A DNA stretch of 64,000 bases from Bacillus carboniphilus (GTDB taxonomy: Bacteria > Bacillota > Bacilli > Bacillales > JAIVKR01): the NCBI RefSeq assembly GCF_020524035.2, contig NZ_CP129013.1:744001-808000 (forward strand). The letters are read 5' to 3'. Position 1 is the first letter of the stretch; each line of letters begins with the position of its first letter. The translations under genes and the position numbers were made by a program. Of this stretch, positions 45,483-55,166 are shown piece after piece. The notes under the pieces are model-generated. The model had not been told where the DNA came from, ran no database searches, and was given only the letters and a program-made list of their open reading frames with translations.

Positions 45483-46346
45483 TTACTCGTTAATAATCTC
45501 TTCAAGCCGATCCGGATAGTTAGAGAACATTCCCGTTACGCCCCATTCCAGCACTTTTCTCATGTCGTTTTGCGTATTGACTGTATAAGGATGGACCTCC
45601 AACCCAAGTCTTCGAGCTGTTTGAACATAAGACGAATCAATGTTTTGATAGTTTGGGCCTACACCTGTCGCATAATGTCTAATTAACTTCAATTCCCATT
45701 CGGCAAGTGAACCATTGAAATTGAAGGATAATAATTGGATCCTCGGTATATCAGAATTTAATTCGCAAATCTTTAGTAAACTATGAGGGTTAAAGGATTG
45801 AATAATGACATGTTTATTTTTTATTTTTTCATGAGTTAATAGATCATAGCGGTTAAGGATTTCTATTAAGGTTTTTTCATTGTCTTCATTTAAATCAAAC
45901 CCCTTCGTTTCGATATAATATTTCTTTTCTACTCCAAAATGTTCAATGATTTCTTCTAAGGTAGGGACTTCTAATCTTTGATAATTATCTTTTGCAAGAT
46001 GAGGATATGTTTCATTAAACCATGAACCCGCATCAAGTTGCTTTATTTGTTCAAGTGTGTGATTTTTGACGAACCCATTGCCATTTGTAGTTCGATCTAG
46101 TGTTGAATCGTGAATGGCAATTAAATGACCATCTTTTGTGACATGTAGATCGATTTCAATATAATCGGCTCCCATTTCATCTGCAAGTTGATAGGCTGTG
46201 ATCGTATGTTCTGGAGCGTATCCAGAAGCTCCTCGATGAGCGATATTGATAATATCATTTCCATGAGCCCATTCTGGTATTGAAAATAGTAAGATTAGAG
46301 TTATAATCATGACGAATTTTAGTTGATTAGTGAAGTTGCTTTTCAT
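45483..46346 (-). CDS. secreted glycerophosphodiester phosphodiesterase
   Basis: Protein of 287 residues with a signal peptide (FVMIITLILLFSIPEWAHG) and the GDPD TIM barrel. Its motifs are HRGASGYAPEHT, DYIEIDLHVTKDGHLIAIHD with catalytic and calcium residues, and YIETKG later. It hydrolyses glycerophosphodiesters to glycerol-3-phosphate outside the cell, GlpQ type. Start ATG behind AAAGGGTTG. Confidence 0.88.
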   Translation of the reverse strand: MKSNFTNQLKFVMIITLILLFSIPEWAHGNDIINIAHRGASGYAPEHTITAYQLADEMGADYIEIDLHVTKDGHLIAIHDSTLDRTTNGNGFVKNHTLEQIKQLDAGSWFNETYPHLAKDNYQRLEVPTLEEIIEHFGVEKKYYIETKGFDLNEDNEKTLIEILNRYDLLTHEKIKNKHVIIQSFNPHSLLKICELNSDIPRIQLLSFNFNGSLAEWELKLIRHYATGVGPNYQNIDSSYVQTARRLGLEVHPYTVNTQNDMRKVLEWGVTGMFSNYPDRLEEIINE

Positions 46347-46473
46347 TTTTAATACAACCCTTTCTACTTTTTAATATGGACCTATCATAATTAGACACAA
46401 ATAGACTATATTCCTCTCAATTAGATGTTAATAAAATGTAAACATTGTAAAGTGACATAAATAAAATCTATAG

Positions 46474-46503
46474 TCATAAGACAAATTCAAATGATCATAT
46501 TCT
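46474..46503 (+). promoter_or_regulatory. candidate SigE promoter of cotJABC
   Basis: TCATAAG, a 15-base spacer and CATATTCT resemble the SigE pattern (KMATATT, N14-15, CATACANT). It lies 32 bases upstream of the cotJA start. cotJ is a known mother-cell (SigE) operon, which supports the guess. Confidence 0.45.
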
Positions 46504-46534
46504 ATATAGTAATAAATGGAGAGAGAGTGATTGA

Positions 46535-46777
46535 ATGAATAAGAGTCCATTTTCTCAAGTGAAAGCTTACCATCCTTACCGTGGGTTGTATGACCCATGT
46601 CCGCCAATTGAAGTGAAATATTACTCGACACCACCTAATCTTTATTTAGGTTTCCAGCCGGCAAACTTACCCCAATATGCACCATTAGAAGCTTTATATA
46701 AAGGGACTTTGTGGCCAATATTTTATGATGAATATCCAATGAAGATTGAAGATAACTCCCCACCAAAAGGAGAGTGA
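46535..46777 (+). CDS. cotJA: spore coat-associated protein CotJA
   Basis: Protein of 80 residues, Pro/Tyr-rich: KAYHPYRGLYDPCPPI, then PPNLYLGFQPANLPQYAPLEALYKGTLWPIFYDEY. This matches CotJA throughout. First gene of cotJA-cotJB-cotJC, made in the mother cell and built into the spore coat. GGAGAGAGTG precedes the ATG; cotJB follows six bases after the stop. Confidence 0.93.
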   Translation: MNKSPFSQVKAYHPYRGLYDPCPPIEVKYYSTPPNLYLGFQPANLPQYAPLEALYKGTLWPIFYDEYPMKIEDNSPPKGE

Positions 46778-46783
46778 AAAAAG

Positions 46784-47047
46784 ATGATGAAACCTTATCC
46801 TGAGGAATATTATAAAAATTTAGAAGAAATTCAAGCGATTGATTTTGTCCTAGTTGATTTAACCTTATATTTAGATACACACCCGAAAGATCTTCAAGCT
46901 GTTGAACAATTTAACCAGTACGCTAATTATAGTAAACAACTTAAACAACAATTTGAGACACTTTATGGCCCGCTTCAACAATATGGAAATAGTTATTCTG
47001 ATCGGAATTGGTTTTGGGGTACAGCTCCTTGGCCTTGGCAAGTATGA
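46784..47047 (+). CDS. cotJB: spore coat protein CotJB
   Basis: Protein of 87 residues: a helical pair ([28 protein letters not shown], then [26 protein letters not shown]) and a Trp-rich end ([12 protein letters not shown]). Typical of CotJB, which with CotJA and CotJC is needed for coat incorporation. Start is the first or second of two adjacent ATGs behind AAAGGAGAG. Confidence 0.93.
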   Translation: MMKPYPEEYYKNLEEIQAIDFVLVDLTLYLDTHPKDLQAVEQFNQYANYSKQLKQQFETLYGPLQQYGNSYSDRNWFWGTAPWPWQV

Positions 47048-47092
47048 ATATTTCTTGTTTTGTTTGTAGAAAAGAGAGGTGGGGTATGATTC

Positions 47093-47662
47093 ATGTGGTT
47101 TTACGAAAAAAAACTTCAATATCCTGTGAAAGTGAGCAGTTGTAATCCGAGACTTGCTAAATTTTTAATTGAACAGTATGGTGGTGCAGATGGAGAGTTA
47201 GCAGCCGCCTTACGTTATTTAAATCAACGATATACTATACCTGATAAAGTAGTAGGTTTATTAACAGACATTGGAACAGAAGAATTTGCCCATTTAGAAA
47301 TGATTGCTACAATGGTGTATAAGTTAACAAAGGATGCTAGTCCTGAACAATTAAAAGAGGCTGGACTTGGAGCTCACTTTGTTATTCATGACAGAGCTTT
47401 GTTTTATGCGAATGCTGATGGAGTCCCGTTTTCGGCAACATATGTGCAAGCAAAAGGAGACCCGATCGCTGATTTATATGAAGATATTGCAGCAGAAGAG
47501 AAGGCACGTGCGACGTATCAATGGATTATTGATATGTCGGATGATCCAGATTTAAATGATGCCTTAAGTTTCTTACGGGAAAGGGAGATCATTCATTCAC
47601 AGCGTTTTAGGGAAGCAGTAGAGATCTTAAAAGAAGAACGAGATAAGCAGAAAGTGTTTTGA
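47093..47662 (+). CDS. cotJC: CotJC, manganese-catalase-like coat protein
   Basis: Protein of 189 residues, a ferritin-like four-helix bundle with the Mn-catalase ligands in GGADGELAAALRYLNQRY, GTEEFAHLEMI, HDRALFY and AAEEKARATYQW (Glu/His pairs). Function in the coat is structural and possibly peroxide removal. GAGGTGGGG lies before the ATG. Last gene of the operon. Confidence 0.94.
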   Translation: MWFYEKKLQYPVKVSSCNPRLAKFLIEQYGGADGELAAALRYLNQRYTIPDKVVGLLTDIGTEEFAHLEMIATMVYKLTKDASPEQLKEAGLGAHFVIHDRALFYANADGVPFSATYVQAKGDPIADLYEDIAAEEKARATYQWIIDMSDDPDLNDALSFLREREIIHSQRFREAVEILKEERDKQKVF

Positions 47663-47697
47663 ACTAGAGTGTAATGCTCTAGTTATTTTTATTTTAC
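47662..47697 (+). terminator. rho-independent terminator of cotJABC
   Basis: AACTAGAG-TGTAATG-CTCTAGTT followed by ATTTTTATTTT. Confidence 0.85.
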
Positions 47698-47715
47698 AAA
47701 GTATTCATGCTCAAT

Positions 47716-47744
47716 AATCATATTAAACTATGTTCTAAATAATT
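47716..47744 (+). other. Ter-like replication arrest site 1
   Basis: ATTAAACTATGTTCTAAATAA (47722-47742) matches the B half of the Bacillus Ter consensus (CTATGTACYAAAT) at 12 of 13 positions. The upstream A half is weaker. Lies 150 bases before the rtp start, in the region where B. subtilis carries TerI and TerII. Confidence 0.65.
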
Positions 47745-47821
47745 AAACTGTAATTGTAAAAATAAACTTTTCAAGAATATACTTAATTTTGGAGGGATTA
47801 TTGATATTTATTCCAAAAAGT

Positions 47822-47850
47822 GTTTTAATTAAATTATGTTCTAAATAAAC
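47822..47850 (+). other. Ter-like replication arrest site 2
   Basis: ATTAAATTATGTTCTAAATAA (47828-47848), identical to site 1 at 20 of 21 bases, 106 bases further on and in the same orientation. It lies just upstream of rtp and could also mediate autorepression. Confidence 0.62.
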
Positions 47851-47895
47851 AATACTATAATAAAGAAAATACATAAGAAGGGGAGAGGACCATGC

Positions 47896-48261
47896 ATGAG
47901 GGAAAAAAGGACAAGCAGTGGTTTTTTAGTCAAACAACGAGCCTTTTTAAAGCTATACTTGATTACTATGACTGAGCAAGAAAGATTGTACGGATTAAAG
48001 TTATTGGAGCACCTAAGAGAAGAATTTAAACCTTATGGATTTAGACCAAATCATTCTGAACTATATAAAGCGCTACATGACTTGATGAATGATGACATAT
48101 TAAAACAAGTGAAACGTAAGAAAGAGGGAGCAGAGCTACAAGAAGTTGTTTTTTATACATTTGTAAATTATGAAAAAGGAAAAAGATATAAAAAACAATT
48201 AAAAGTTGAACTCGAACGTTGTAGAGGCTTAATTGATAAAGCAATTAAGGACAATTTTTAG
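47896..48261 (+). CDS. rtp: replication terminator protein RTP
   Basis: Protein of 121 residues, nearly collinear with B. subtilis RTP (122 residues): SSGFLVKQRAFLKLYLITMTEQERLYGLKLLEHLR, a winged-helix core (FRPNHSELYKALHDLMNDDIL), and the C-terminal dimerisation helix ending ERCRGLIDKAIKDNF. RTP dimers bind Ter sites and stop forks from one side. Two Ter-like sites lie upstream. GGGGAGAGGA precedes the ATG. Its presence marks the terminus region. Confidence 0.96.
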   Translation: MREKRTSSGFLVKQRAFLKLYLITMTEQERLYGLKLLEHLREEFKPYGFRPNHSELYKALHDLMNDDILKQVKRKKEGAELQEVVFYTFVNYEKGKRYKKQLKVELERCRGLIDKAIKDNF

Positions 48262-48640
48262 GGATAGTAAGAAATTCGATATCCATTTCGAAAATAGGCT
48301 TCTTCGCTACTTACAGTGTAAAGTAAGTGCTTAAATCTAAACATCTGAAATCAACTCAATTAATAAAAAGGTGTATTCTTCCTTACAGAGCTGGTTTTTC
48401 AACTTGTAACAGGTGGAGAATACTGAGCAAGCAATTGAACTCATTCCCTTGTCCGCCTTTGAAAATACTATATGATCATTCTAAATGGCGAAGAGCCGAA
48501 AATTGAAAGGAGATAAACTATAATAAGATATGAGTTTATCTCTTTATCTTTATCACAAAGATTTAAAAATTGGCCAACTTCTAAGGTGCTTCCTACAAAG
48601 AATCATGGAAGCAATGACAGTTAGTAGACAATGCGTTTCA
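48262..48640. other. intergenic gap downstream of rtp
   Basis: About 380 bases with no gene that I can support. It contains a perfect 10-base hairpin, GAGATAAACT / AGTTTATCTC (48510-48542), followed by TTTATCTTTAT, which may act as a terminator. Confidence 0.5.
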
Positions 48641-48810
48641 TCGCTAAACAATCGCTTCCGCTTTTTTTATTGTCTAACTTCAGCGCCTACCTACTCGTAA
48701 GTTTTCCGACGCACAGGAAGTGCTAGCATTATCGTTGTCCACAGGATGTGACTGTTCTTAGTTGACGTACCTTTACTTTGCGTCGCTAAACAGTCGCTTC
48801 CGCTTTTCTT
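48641..48810. repeat. dispersed intergenic repeat, family B copy 6
   Basis: Right-end sequence (TCGCTAAACAATCGCTTCCGC) joined to a left end (TTGTCTAACTTCAGCGCC), then GACGCACAGGAAGTGCTAGC. A decayed hairpin follows, whose outer arms CATTATC and GTTGACG no longer pair, and a second right end. Ends at the stop region of the next minus-strand gene. Confidence 0.75.
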
Positions 48811-49039
48811 ATATAAAACTATTTTTTACAGCGTTAGAGTCAACAACATCTGGATCTGCAACAAAGTTAATGGGGATATAAACAGGGGAAAGGTCACCGG
48901 AAGTCTCACCGAATCCTTGGGTTCTCTTGGAAGAGTTGAATTTATCAGCTTGAATGCTTGGTCCTAGATTAATACTACTCTGTTCATCCACTAAGTTTAC
49001 TTTAAAGCCGATAATATTTAAAATCATTGGACTGAACAT
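48809..49039 (-). CDS. GerPF/GerPA-like spore protein 1
   Basis: Protein of 76 residues. Pattern: hydrophobic start ILNIIGFKVNLVDEQSSINLGPSIQADKFNSSKRTQGFGE and an Asp-rich VADPDVVDS end. This is the small GerPA/GerPF plan (beta strand, NxG turn, N/S/K middle). A paralog follows upstream at 49066-49296. GerP proteins are coat components that let germinants through. Confidence 0.6.
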   Translation of the reverse strand: MFSPMILNIIGFKVNLVDEQSSINLGPSIQADKFNSSKRTQGFGETSGDLSPVYIPINFVADPDVVDSNAVKNSFI

Positions 49040-49065
49040 TGATTGATCACTCCTTTATTGTATAT

Positions 49066-49296
49066 TTAAAAGAAGGAAGGAGAGTCCACTTCGTCTCGAT
49101 CATCGACTTTACTTTGAGTACCGATAAACGGTGCGTGATCAGCTAAGTTCTCACCGAAACCCTGGTTTTTTTTTGTTGAGTTTTGAAAATTAGACTGACT
49201 AGTTTGCCCGATATTCAAACAAGAAGCATTTTCGATGACATTTATTTTAATCATACAAATATTAATAGTAATAACAGGTGATTGTGCTTCTTTCAT
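49066..49296 (-). CDS. GerPF/GerPA-like spore protein 2
   Basis: Protein of 76 residues, aligned end to end with the previous protein (ICMIKINVIENASCLNIGQTSQSNF, KKNQGFGENLADHAPFIG, VDDRDEVDS). Shares a 71-base divergent promoter region with the Hsp20 gene at 49368. GGGGGAG lies before the ATG. Probably a tandem duplicate. Confidence 0.6.
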   Translation of the reverse strand: MKEAQSPVITINICMIKINVIENASCLNIGQTSQSNFQNSTKKNQGFGENLADHAPFIGTQSKVDDRDEVDSPSFF

Positions 49297-49367
49297 TTTG
49301 CTCCCCCTGACGTAATTTCGATGTCCTTATGATATGGTATATGTTGATAAAGAGGGTGGTATGAATA

Positions 49368-49820
49368 ATGGATAATGAAAAGCTAATGCAATGGTTAAAT
49401 CTAGCTAAAAATGTTTATGGATCAGAATTTTGGGAAACTTTGTTTGATGAAGATTTTAATCGCTCTATGCTAAAAAATTCTTACGTTAATCATTCTATTC
49501 ATCAAGGTATACAATCGTTTCCGTCATACGACGTGATTGAGGAGGATTCATATGTTAATATTTTAATTGACCTACCAGGATTTGATAGGAATGATATTGA
49601 TTTAACGGCACATAAAACAATGCTTGTTGTTAAAGGGTCAAGGAAATCAAATGATTTACAATTTTATCATAAAGGACGTTTTTATGGTGATTTTGAAAAA
49701 AATATTCGTTTGCCTAAGCCTTTAAAAGAGAATCATATGCAAGCAAAAATGATTAATGGTGTATTGTATATCGCATATGCAGTAGAAGAAGAACAAGGTG
49801 AAACGATACCAATCGATTAA
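49368..49820 (+). CDS. Hsp20/alpha-crystallin family protein
   Basis: Protein of 150 residues. The alpha-crystallin domain runs from about residue 50 (PSYDVIEEDSYVNILIDLPGFDRNDIDLTAHKTMLVVKGSRK to MINGVLYIAYA). The N-terminal arm is short and helical; the IxI tail is replaced by GETIPID. Such spore Hsp20-like proteins occur in bacilli (for example CotM, CotP). Followed 18 bases later by a GerPC-like coiled-coil gene, so a coat role is more likely than heat shock. Confidence 0.8.
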   Translation: MDNEKLMQWLNLAKNVYGSEFWETLFDEDFNRSMLKNSYVNHSIHQGIQSFPSYDVIEEDSYVNILIDLPGFDRNDIDLTAHKTMLVVKGSRKSNDLQFYHKGRFYGDFEKNIRLPKPLKENHMQAKMINGVLYIAYAVEEEQGETIPID

Positions 49821-49838
49821 AAAAGTGGTGTTTAATGT

Positions 49839-50204
49839 ATGAATTGGTTAAATTTTTTTTCGCTGAAACAACCACAGCAGGAGAAGTCGACGAAAGATTT
49901 AGAAAATAAAATCGATCATTTAACTGAAAAAATAGAAGAACTCAAACAAAAACAATCTGTTATAGTCGAACAAATAAATGTTGATAAGATCATAATTGAA
50001 AAGTATGAACAAAGCAATAATTTTGGACAACTTGGCATTAAACAACTAGAAGGAAAGTTAAATATTGGAGCGACATATTCTTATGATAAAGATGAACTTA
50101 AAAAGAGTGAAAAAGAAGAGCAACCCAAGGAACAGGCAAACCAAAAACAGTCAAAAGGAAAAAAACAAACCAATCCTAAAGTCCGTATGAGGAGTCGTAA
50201 ATAG
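49839..50204 (+). CDS. coiled-coil protein with GerPC-like core
   Basis: Protein of 121 residues. Helical coiled coil (about residues 15-50, with LENKIDHLTEKIEELKQKQ), a beta segment NNFGQLGIKQLEGKLNIGATYSY reminiscent of GerPC, and a Lys/Gln/Glu-rich tail ending KVRMRSRK. AAAAGTGGTG lies upstream. Operon partner of the Hsp20 gene. Its 3-prime end overlaps the convergent gene by 29 bases. Confidence 0.6.
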   Translation: MNWLNFFSLKQPQQEKSTKDLENKIDHLTEKIEELKQKQSVIVEQINVDKIIIEKYEQSNNFGQLGIKQLEGKLNIGATYSYDKDELKKSEKEEQPKEQANQKQSKGKKQTNPKVRMRSRK

Positions 50205-50418
50205 CCTTATTTACATGTTTCGTAAGGAAAAATAAATAGCGAAATTGGTCAAATGAATCAATTTCATCAACCATAACCTTGTCAAAAAAGATCTCTAAAT
50301 CTTCAATTTCTGAATGTAAAAACATCTTTGAATATTCTATTTTATATTTCCATTCTGTATATTTATTTTCATATCCGAGGGATAAAAAAGTATTCTTTAA
50401 TTCTTCATTCGTTATCAA
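50176..50418 (-). CDS. hypothetical protein, 80 residues
   Basis: TTG start. Acidic and aromatic helical sequence (ITNEELKNTFLSLGYENKYTEWKYKIEYSKM). Tail-to-tail overlap with the previous gene. No family recognised and ribosome site only moderate (GGATGAG). Confidence 0.45.
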   Translation of the reverse strand: MITNEELKNTFLSLGYENKYTEWKYKIEYSKMFLHSEIEDLEIFFDKVMVDEIDSFDQFRYLFFLTKHVNKAIYDSSYGL

Positions 50419-50490
50419 TTAAGCTCATCCTCAGTATAGTGGTCTAAATTTATTATTTCCGTGAATAGTATGTTTAAACATTAAGATGAA

Positions 50491-50522
50491 AGAGAAGGTT
50501 GAAAACACCCTTCTCTTTTTTG
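50491..50522 (-). terminator. terminator, probably serving the YjcZ-type gene
   Basis: AGAGAAGGTT / ACCCTTCTCT stem with T-run on the plus side (TTTTTTG) and A-run on the other; just downstream of the minus-strand YjcZ gene. Confidence 0.6.
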
Positions 50523-50535
50523 TGAGATATAATTT

Positions 50536-50667
50536 CTATCCGTTTAAAATTGCTGCTCCGATGATGACTAGTAAAATGAACAAAACTAAGATTAAAGCAT
50601 AACCACCGTAACCACAACCTCCATAGGTTGGTCCGCAAGAACCATAACCGTATCTATTATAACCCAT
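50536..50667 (-). CDS. YjcZ-family small sporulation protein
   Basis: Protein of 43 residues: Gly/Tyr/Cys-rich head (MGYNRYGYGSCGP, GGCGYGG) then a single helix YALILVLFILLVIIGAAILNG. GGTGGTGAAGAA precedes the ATG. Same plan as the gene at 6473-6610. Confidence 0.8.
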   Translation of the reverse strand: MGYNRYGYGSCGPTYGGCGYGGYALILVLFILLVIIGAAILNG

Positions 50668-50808
50668 GATTTCTTCACCACCTTTGTAATCATAAATTCA
50701 AAGAATTTTTAAGTTACTTTTTAAAATTAGGAATCTATAAATTTTAAGAAGGAGGCAGTTATTATATAAATTTAGCTTCCTTCTCATATACTTTATATTG
50801 TTAGGATC

Positions 50809-50913
50809 TTAGTAGTAACCTCCACCAAAGCCACCACAGCATGCACAGCCAACAATGACTAAAAGGACAAATACGACAACTATAAATGCAAATCCTGAAC
50901 CGTATTCACTCAT
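50809..50913 (-). CDS. YjcZ/SscA-type small sporulation protein
   Basis: Protein of 34 residues: short head MSEYGSG, helix FAFIVVVFVLLVIVGCACC, and a Gly/Phe/Tyr tail GGFGGGYY. GGAGGTG lies seven bases upstream. Domain order reversed relative to its neighbour (helix first, Gly tail last), as in the SscA/YjcZ variants. Confidence 0.75.
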   Translation of the reverse strand: MSEYGSGFAFIVVVFVLLVIVGCACCGGFGGGYY

Positions 50914-51060
50914 TTGTAACACCTCCTTTGTCACTATTATTTATATGTTTAGGCTAGCTTGTCTTGATTGGACAATCGCCCTAGAAAAAGGTAGGCGTTC
51001 GTGGAGTTTTTCAAAAGAGATTGTCCTTTTTTTGGTATCAAAATATAATACATATTAACA

Positions 51061-51098
51061 AACCCCCTAATCATTTCGATTAAGGGGTTTTATTTTTT
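51061..51098. terminator. bidirectional terminator
   Basis: AACCCCCTAATC / GATTAAGGGGTTTTATTTTTT at the 3-prime end of the alcohol dehydrogenase gene. Confidence 0.75.
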
Positions 51099-51110
51099 AT
51101 CTATTTTTAA

Positions 51111-52125
51111 TTAATTTTCAAGTTTTAAAACGACTCGCCCGTTAATGTCTCCTTGAAGCATTCGATCGAATACTTCATTGATTTTATTTAAGGGCTGAGT
51201 CTCGATGATTGTTTTTACTTTACCATCAGCTGCAAACTGAAGAGCTTCCTGTAAATCTTTTCGTGTTCCTACAATTGATCCAACGACTTTTACTCCGTTT
51301 AAGACTGTGTCGAAGATAGGAAGTGGCATCTCTTCAGGTGGTAAGCCTACTAAAACACAAGTTCCACCTCTTCGAATAGAGCTATAGGCAGATTCAAATG
51401 CTGGTTTAGAAACTGCGGTAACAACAGTTGCATGAACACCACCTGTTTTTTGTTTTATCAATGGAGCTGGTTCTTCCTCGTTAGGATTAACAACTAAATC
51501 TGCACCTAGCTTTTTTGCCAGTTCAAGTTTATCTTTTCCTAAATCAACAGCGACTACTTTAAGTCCCATTGCCTTAGCATATTGAACAGCTACGTGACCT
51601 AAACCACCAACTCCGTAAATCGCTACCCATTCTCCTGGTTTAGCACCTGTAACTTTTAACGCTTTATATGTGGTTACACCTGCACAAAATATAGGGGCTG
51701 CTTCTTCATAGGATAAATTTTCTGGGACCTTAACAACATAATGCAGCAGCCTTGCAATAGTCAGCATATCCACCATCGACAGAATATCCGGCATTTTCTT
51801 GGCTTTCACATAATGTTTCTTGTCCACTCAAGCAATATTCACAATGTCCACAAGCAGAATAAAGCCAAGGAACACCCACACGATCTCCAATTTTTAAATG
51901 TGTAACTCCTTCTCCAATCTCTTCAATGACCCCTACACCTTCATGGCCAGGGATAAGAGGAAGAGTTGGTTTTACAGGCCAATCTCCATGAGCTGCATGT
52001 AAGTCAGTGTGACAAACTCCACATGCTTTTATATGTACAAGAACCTCACCAATACCAATGGACGGTTTTTCAACTTCTTTAACGGTTAATTCTTTTTTAA
52101 ATTCATCAACAACAGCTGCTTTCAT
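51111..52125 (-). pseudogene. zinc alcohol dehydrogenase (AdhP/AdhA type), frameshifted
   Basis: Reads [21 protein letters not shown] with zinc Cys in [22 protein letters not shown] and the structural zinc [15 protein letters not shown]. It is then cut near 51741, where [11 protein letters not shown] must join [29 protein letters not shown] (net +1 or -2). After that come the Rossmann [14 protein letters not shown] and a natural stop. Corrected length is about 337 residues, the normal size. NAD-dependent alcohol or acetaldehyde interconversion. Confidence 0.88.
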
Positions 52126-52406
52126 TCTTTAGTCCTCCCACTAGTTTTAAAAATGAATGTACGAACAAATATATGAAATAAAGCACTTACACAGCATAAT
52201 CATACAAAATATAACTAAATGAGTCTGTGATTGAAATCACAAAAAACAAAACACTAACGTCACACCAGTTCTAAAAGAACCCTGTTCTAAATAATAAGTT
52301 TTTAAAAATTTCTAAATGAAGCATGAGCGAAAAATGTATTTTTTTACTAAGGGGGGATAAACGTTAAAGAGAATCTATTTACAAGGGGAGAGTTATGAGA
52401 GACCTG

Positions 52407-52443
52407 AAAAAGGACATCTCGAAAATATCGAGGTGCCCTTTTA
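52407..52443 (-). terminator. rho-independent terminator of the ABC-F gene
   Basis: AAAGGGCACCTCGA / TCGAGATGTCCTTT on the minus strand followed by TTCAGG. The 280 bases between it and the Adh start hold no gene. Confidence 0.75.
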
Positions 52444-52445
52444 AA

Positions 52446-54083
<1,638 letters not shown>

Positions 54084-54250
54084 TCACAATTTCTATGAAA
54101 TTATATCATTTCCTTTATTGGAATGCGATAATTGGGTATAATAAAATGAAGTTTATATTTTAGGTACTTATATTATGTAAGTATTTCTGAGGATTTGCGT
54201 GAGGAAAAAACGAATTAACAACATGTTTTTACATATAGAGGAGAAATCAA

Positions 54251-55114
54251 ATGCAAACAATTGAAACAGGTAAGACAGCAACATTAAAAGTAGAACGAGA
54301 GGTTCCTTTTGGCTATTTTTTAACCAATGAGGAACAAGACGTATTGTTACATGAATCAGAAATAACGGAACCGATTGAAATTGGTCAAGAAATTGACGTT
54401 TTTATTTATGTTGATAAACAAGATCGTTTAACAGCTTCAATGAAGATTCCTCAAGTACAAATTGATCAATATGATTGGGCTAGCGTTGTAGAGGTCAGAA
54501 GAGGGTTAGGTGTTTTTGTTGATATTGGCATTAATAAAGATATTCTCGTTTCTGAAAGGGACTTACCCGAATTAAAACACTTATGGCCTCAAGAAGGAGA
54601 TCAGTTGTATATTTGTCTGCGTTCAAATCAGGAAGGAAGGCTTTCCGGAAGATTAGCTACAGAAACGATTATACAAGAGCTAGCTTCTCGTGCTCCTGAA
54701 TCGTTGATGAATAAACAAATCAAGGGACGAACATATCGAGTGCTGAGAGTGGGAAGTTTTGTGTTCACAGAAATTGGTTTCCGCTGCTTTATCCATCATT
54801 CAGAGCAACTAAAAGAACCTAGACTCGGTCAGATGATTGAGGGAAGAGTCATAGACGTTAAAGAAGATGGATCATTAAATGTTTCATTAATTCCCCGAAG
54901 TCATGAAAAAATGGACAAGGACTCAGAGACTATATTACGTTACTTGCATTCAAAAAATGGTTCCATGCCGTTTAGTGATAAAAGCGATCCTATTGATATA
55001 AAGGAGCAGTTCCAAATGAGTAAAGGCTCATTCAAACGGGCGTTGGGTAAGTTAATGAAAGAAGGAATCATTTATCAAGAGCAAGGGTGGACTCATAAAA
55101 AGGAGAACGATTAA
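54251..55114 (+). CDS. cvfB: S1-domain RNA-binding protein CvfB (YitL)
   Basis: Protein of 287 residues: three S1-like OB folds (GKTATLKVEREVPFGYFL, DWASVVEVRRGLGVFVDIG, GQMIEGRVIDVKEDGSLNVSL) and a C-terminal winged helix (FQMSKGSFKRALGKLMKEGII). CvfB proteins bind RNA and affect virulence gene expression in staphylococci; role in bacilli less clear. GAGGAG precedes the ATG. Confidence 0.9.
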   Translation: MQTIETGKTATLKVEREVPFGYFLTNEEQDVLLHESEITEPIEIGQEIDVFIYVDKQDRLTASMKIPQVQIDQYDWASVVEVRRGLGVFVDIGINKDILVSERDLPELKHLWPQEGDQLYICLRSNQEGRLSGRLATETIIQELASRAPESLMNKQIKGRTYRVLRVGSFVFTEIGFRCFIHHSEQLKEPRLGQMIEGRVIDVKEDGSLNVSLIPRSHEKMDKDSETILRYLHSKNGSMPFSDKSDPIDIKEQFQMSKGSFKRALGKLMKEGIIYQEQGWTHKKEND

Positions 55115-55121
55115 GTCGTTT

Positions 55122-55153
55122 TAAAAGACCTTACCAATGCGGAGAGGTCTTTT
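55122..55153. terminator. bidirectional terminator
   Basis: AAAAGACCT / AGGTCTTTT stem between convergent cvfB and msrA. Confidence 0.65.
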
Positions 55154-55166
55154 AGCTGTCTTTATG

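Noticed and set aside
50855-51058. plus-strand frame of 67 codons
   Set aside because: Antisense to the 34-residue YjcZ-type gene and its promoter; no ribosome site and low-complexity product.
52276-52297. third Ter-like sequence CCTGTTCTAAATAAT
   Set aside because: The TATG core of the Ter B-half is missing and there is no A-half; retained only as a curiosity.
54160-54190. dif-like sequence (TTATATTATGTAAG)
   Set aside because: Only the right half resembles the Firmicute dif site; the left half matches at about 5 of 14 positions, no better than chance in AT-rich DNA.
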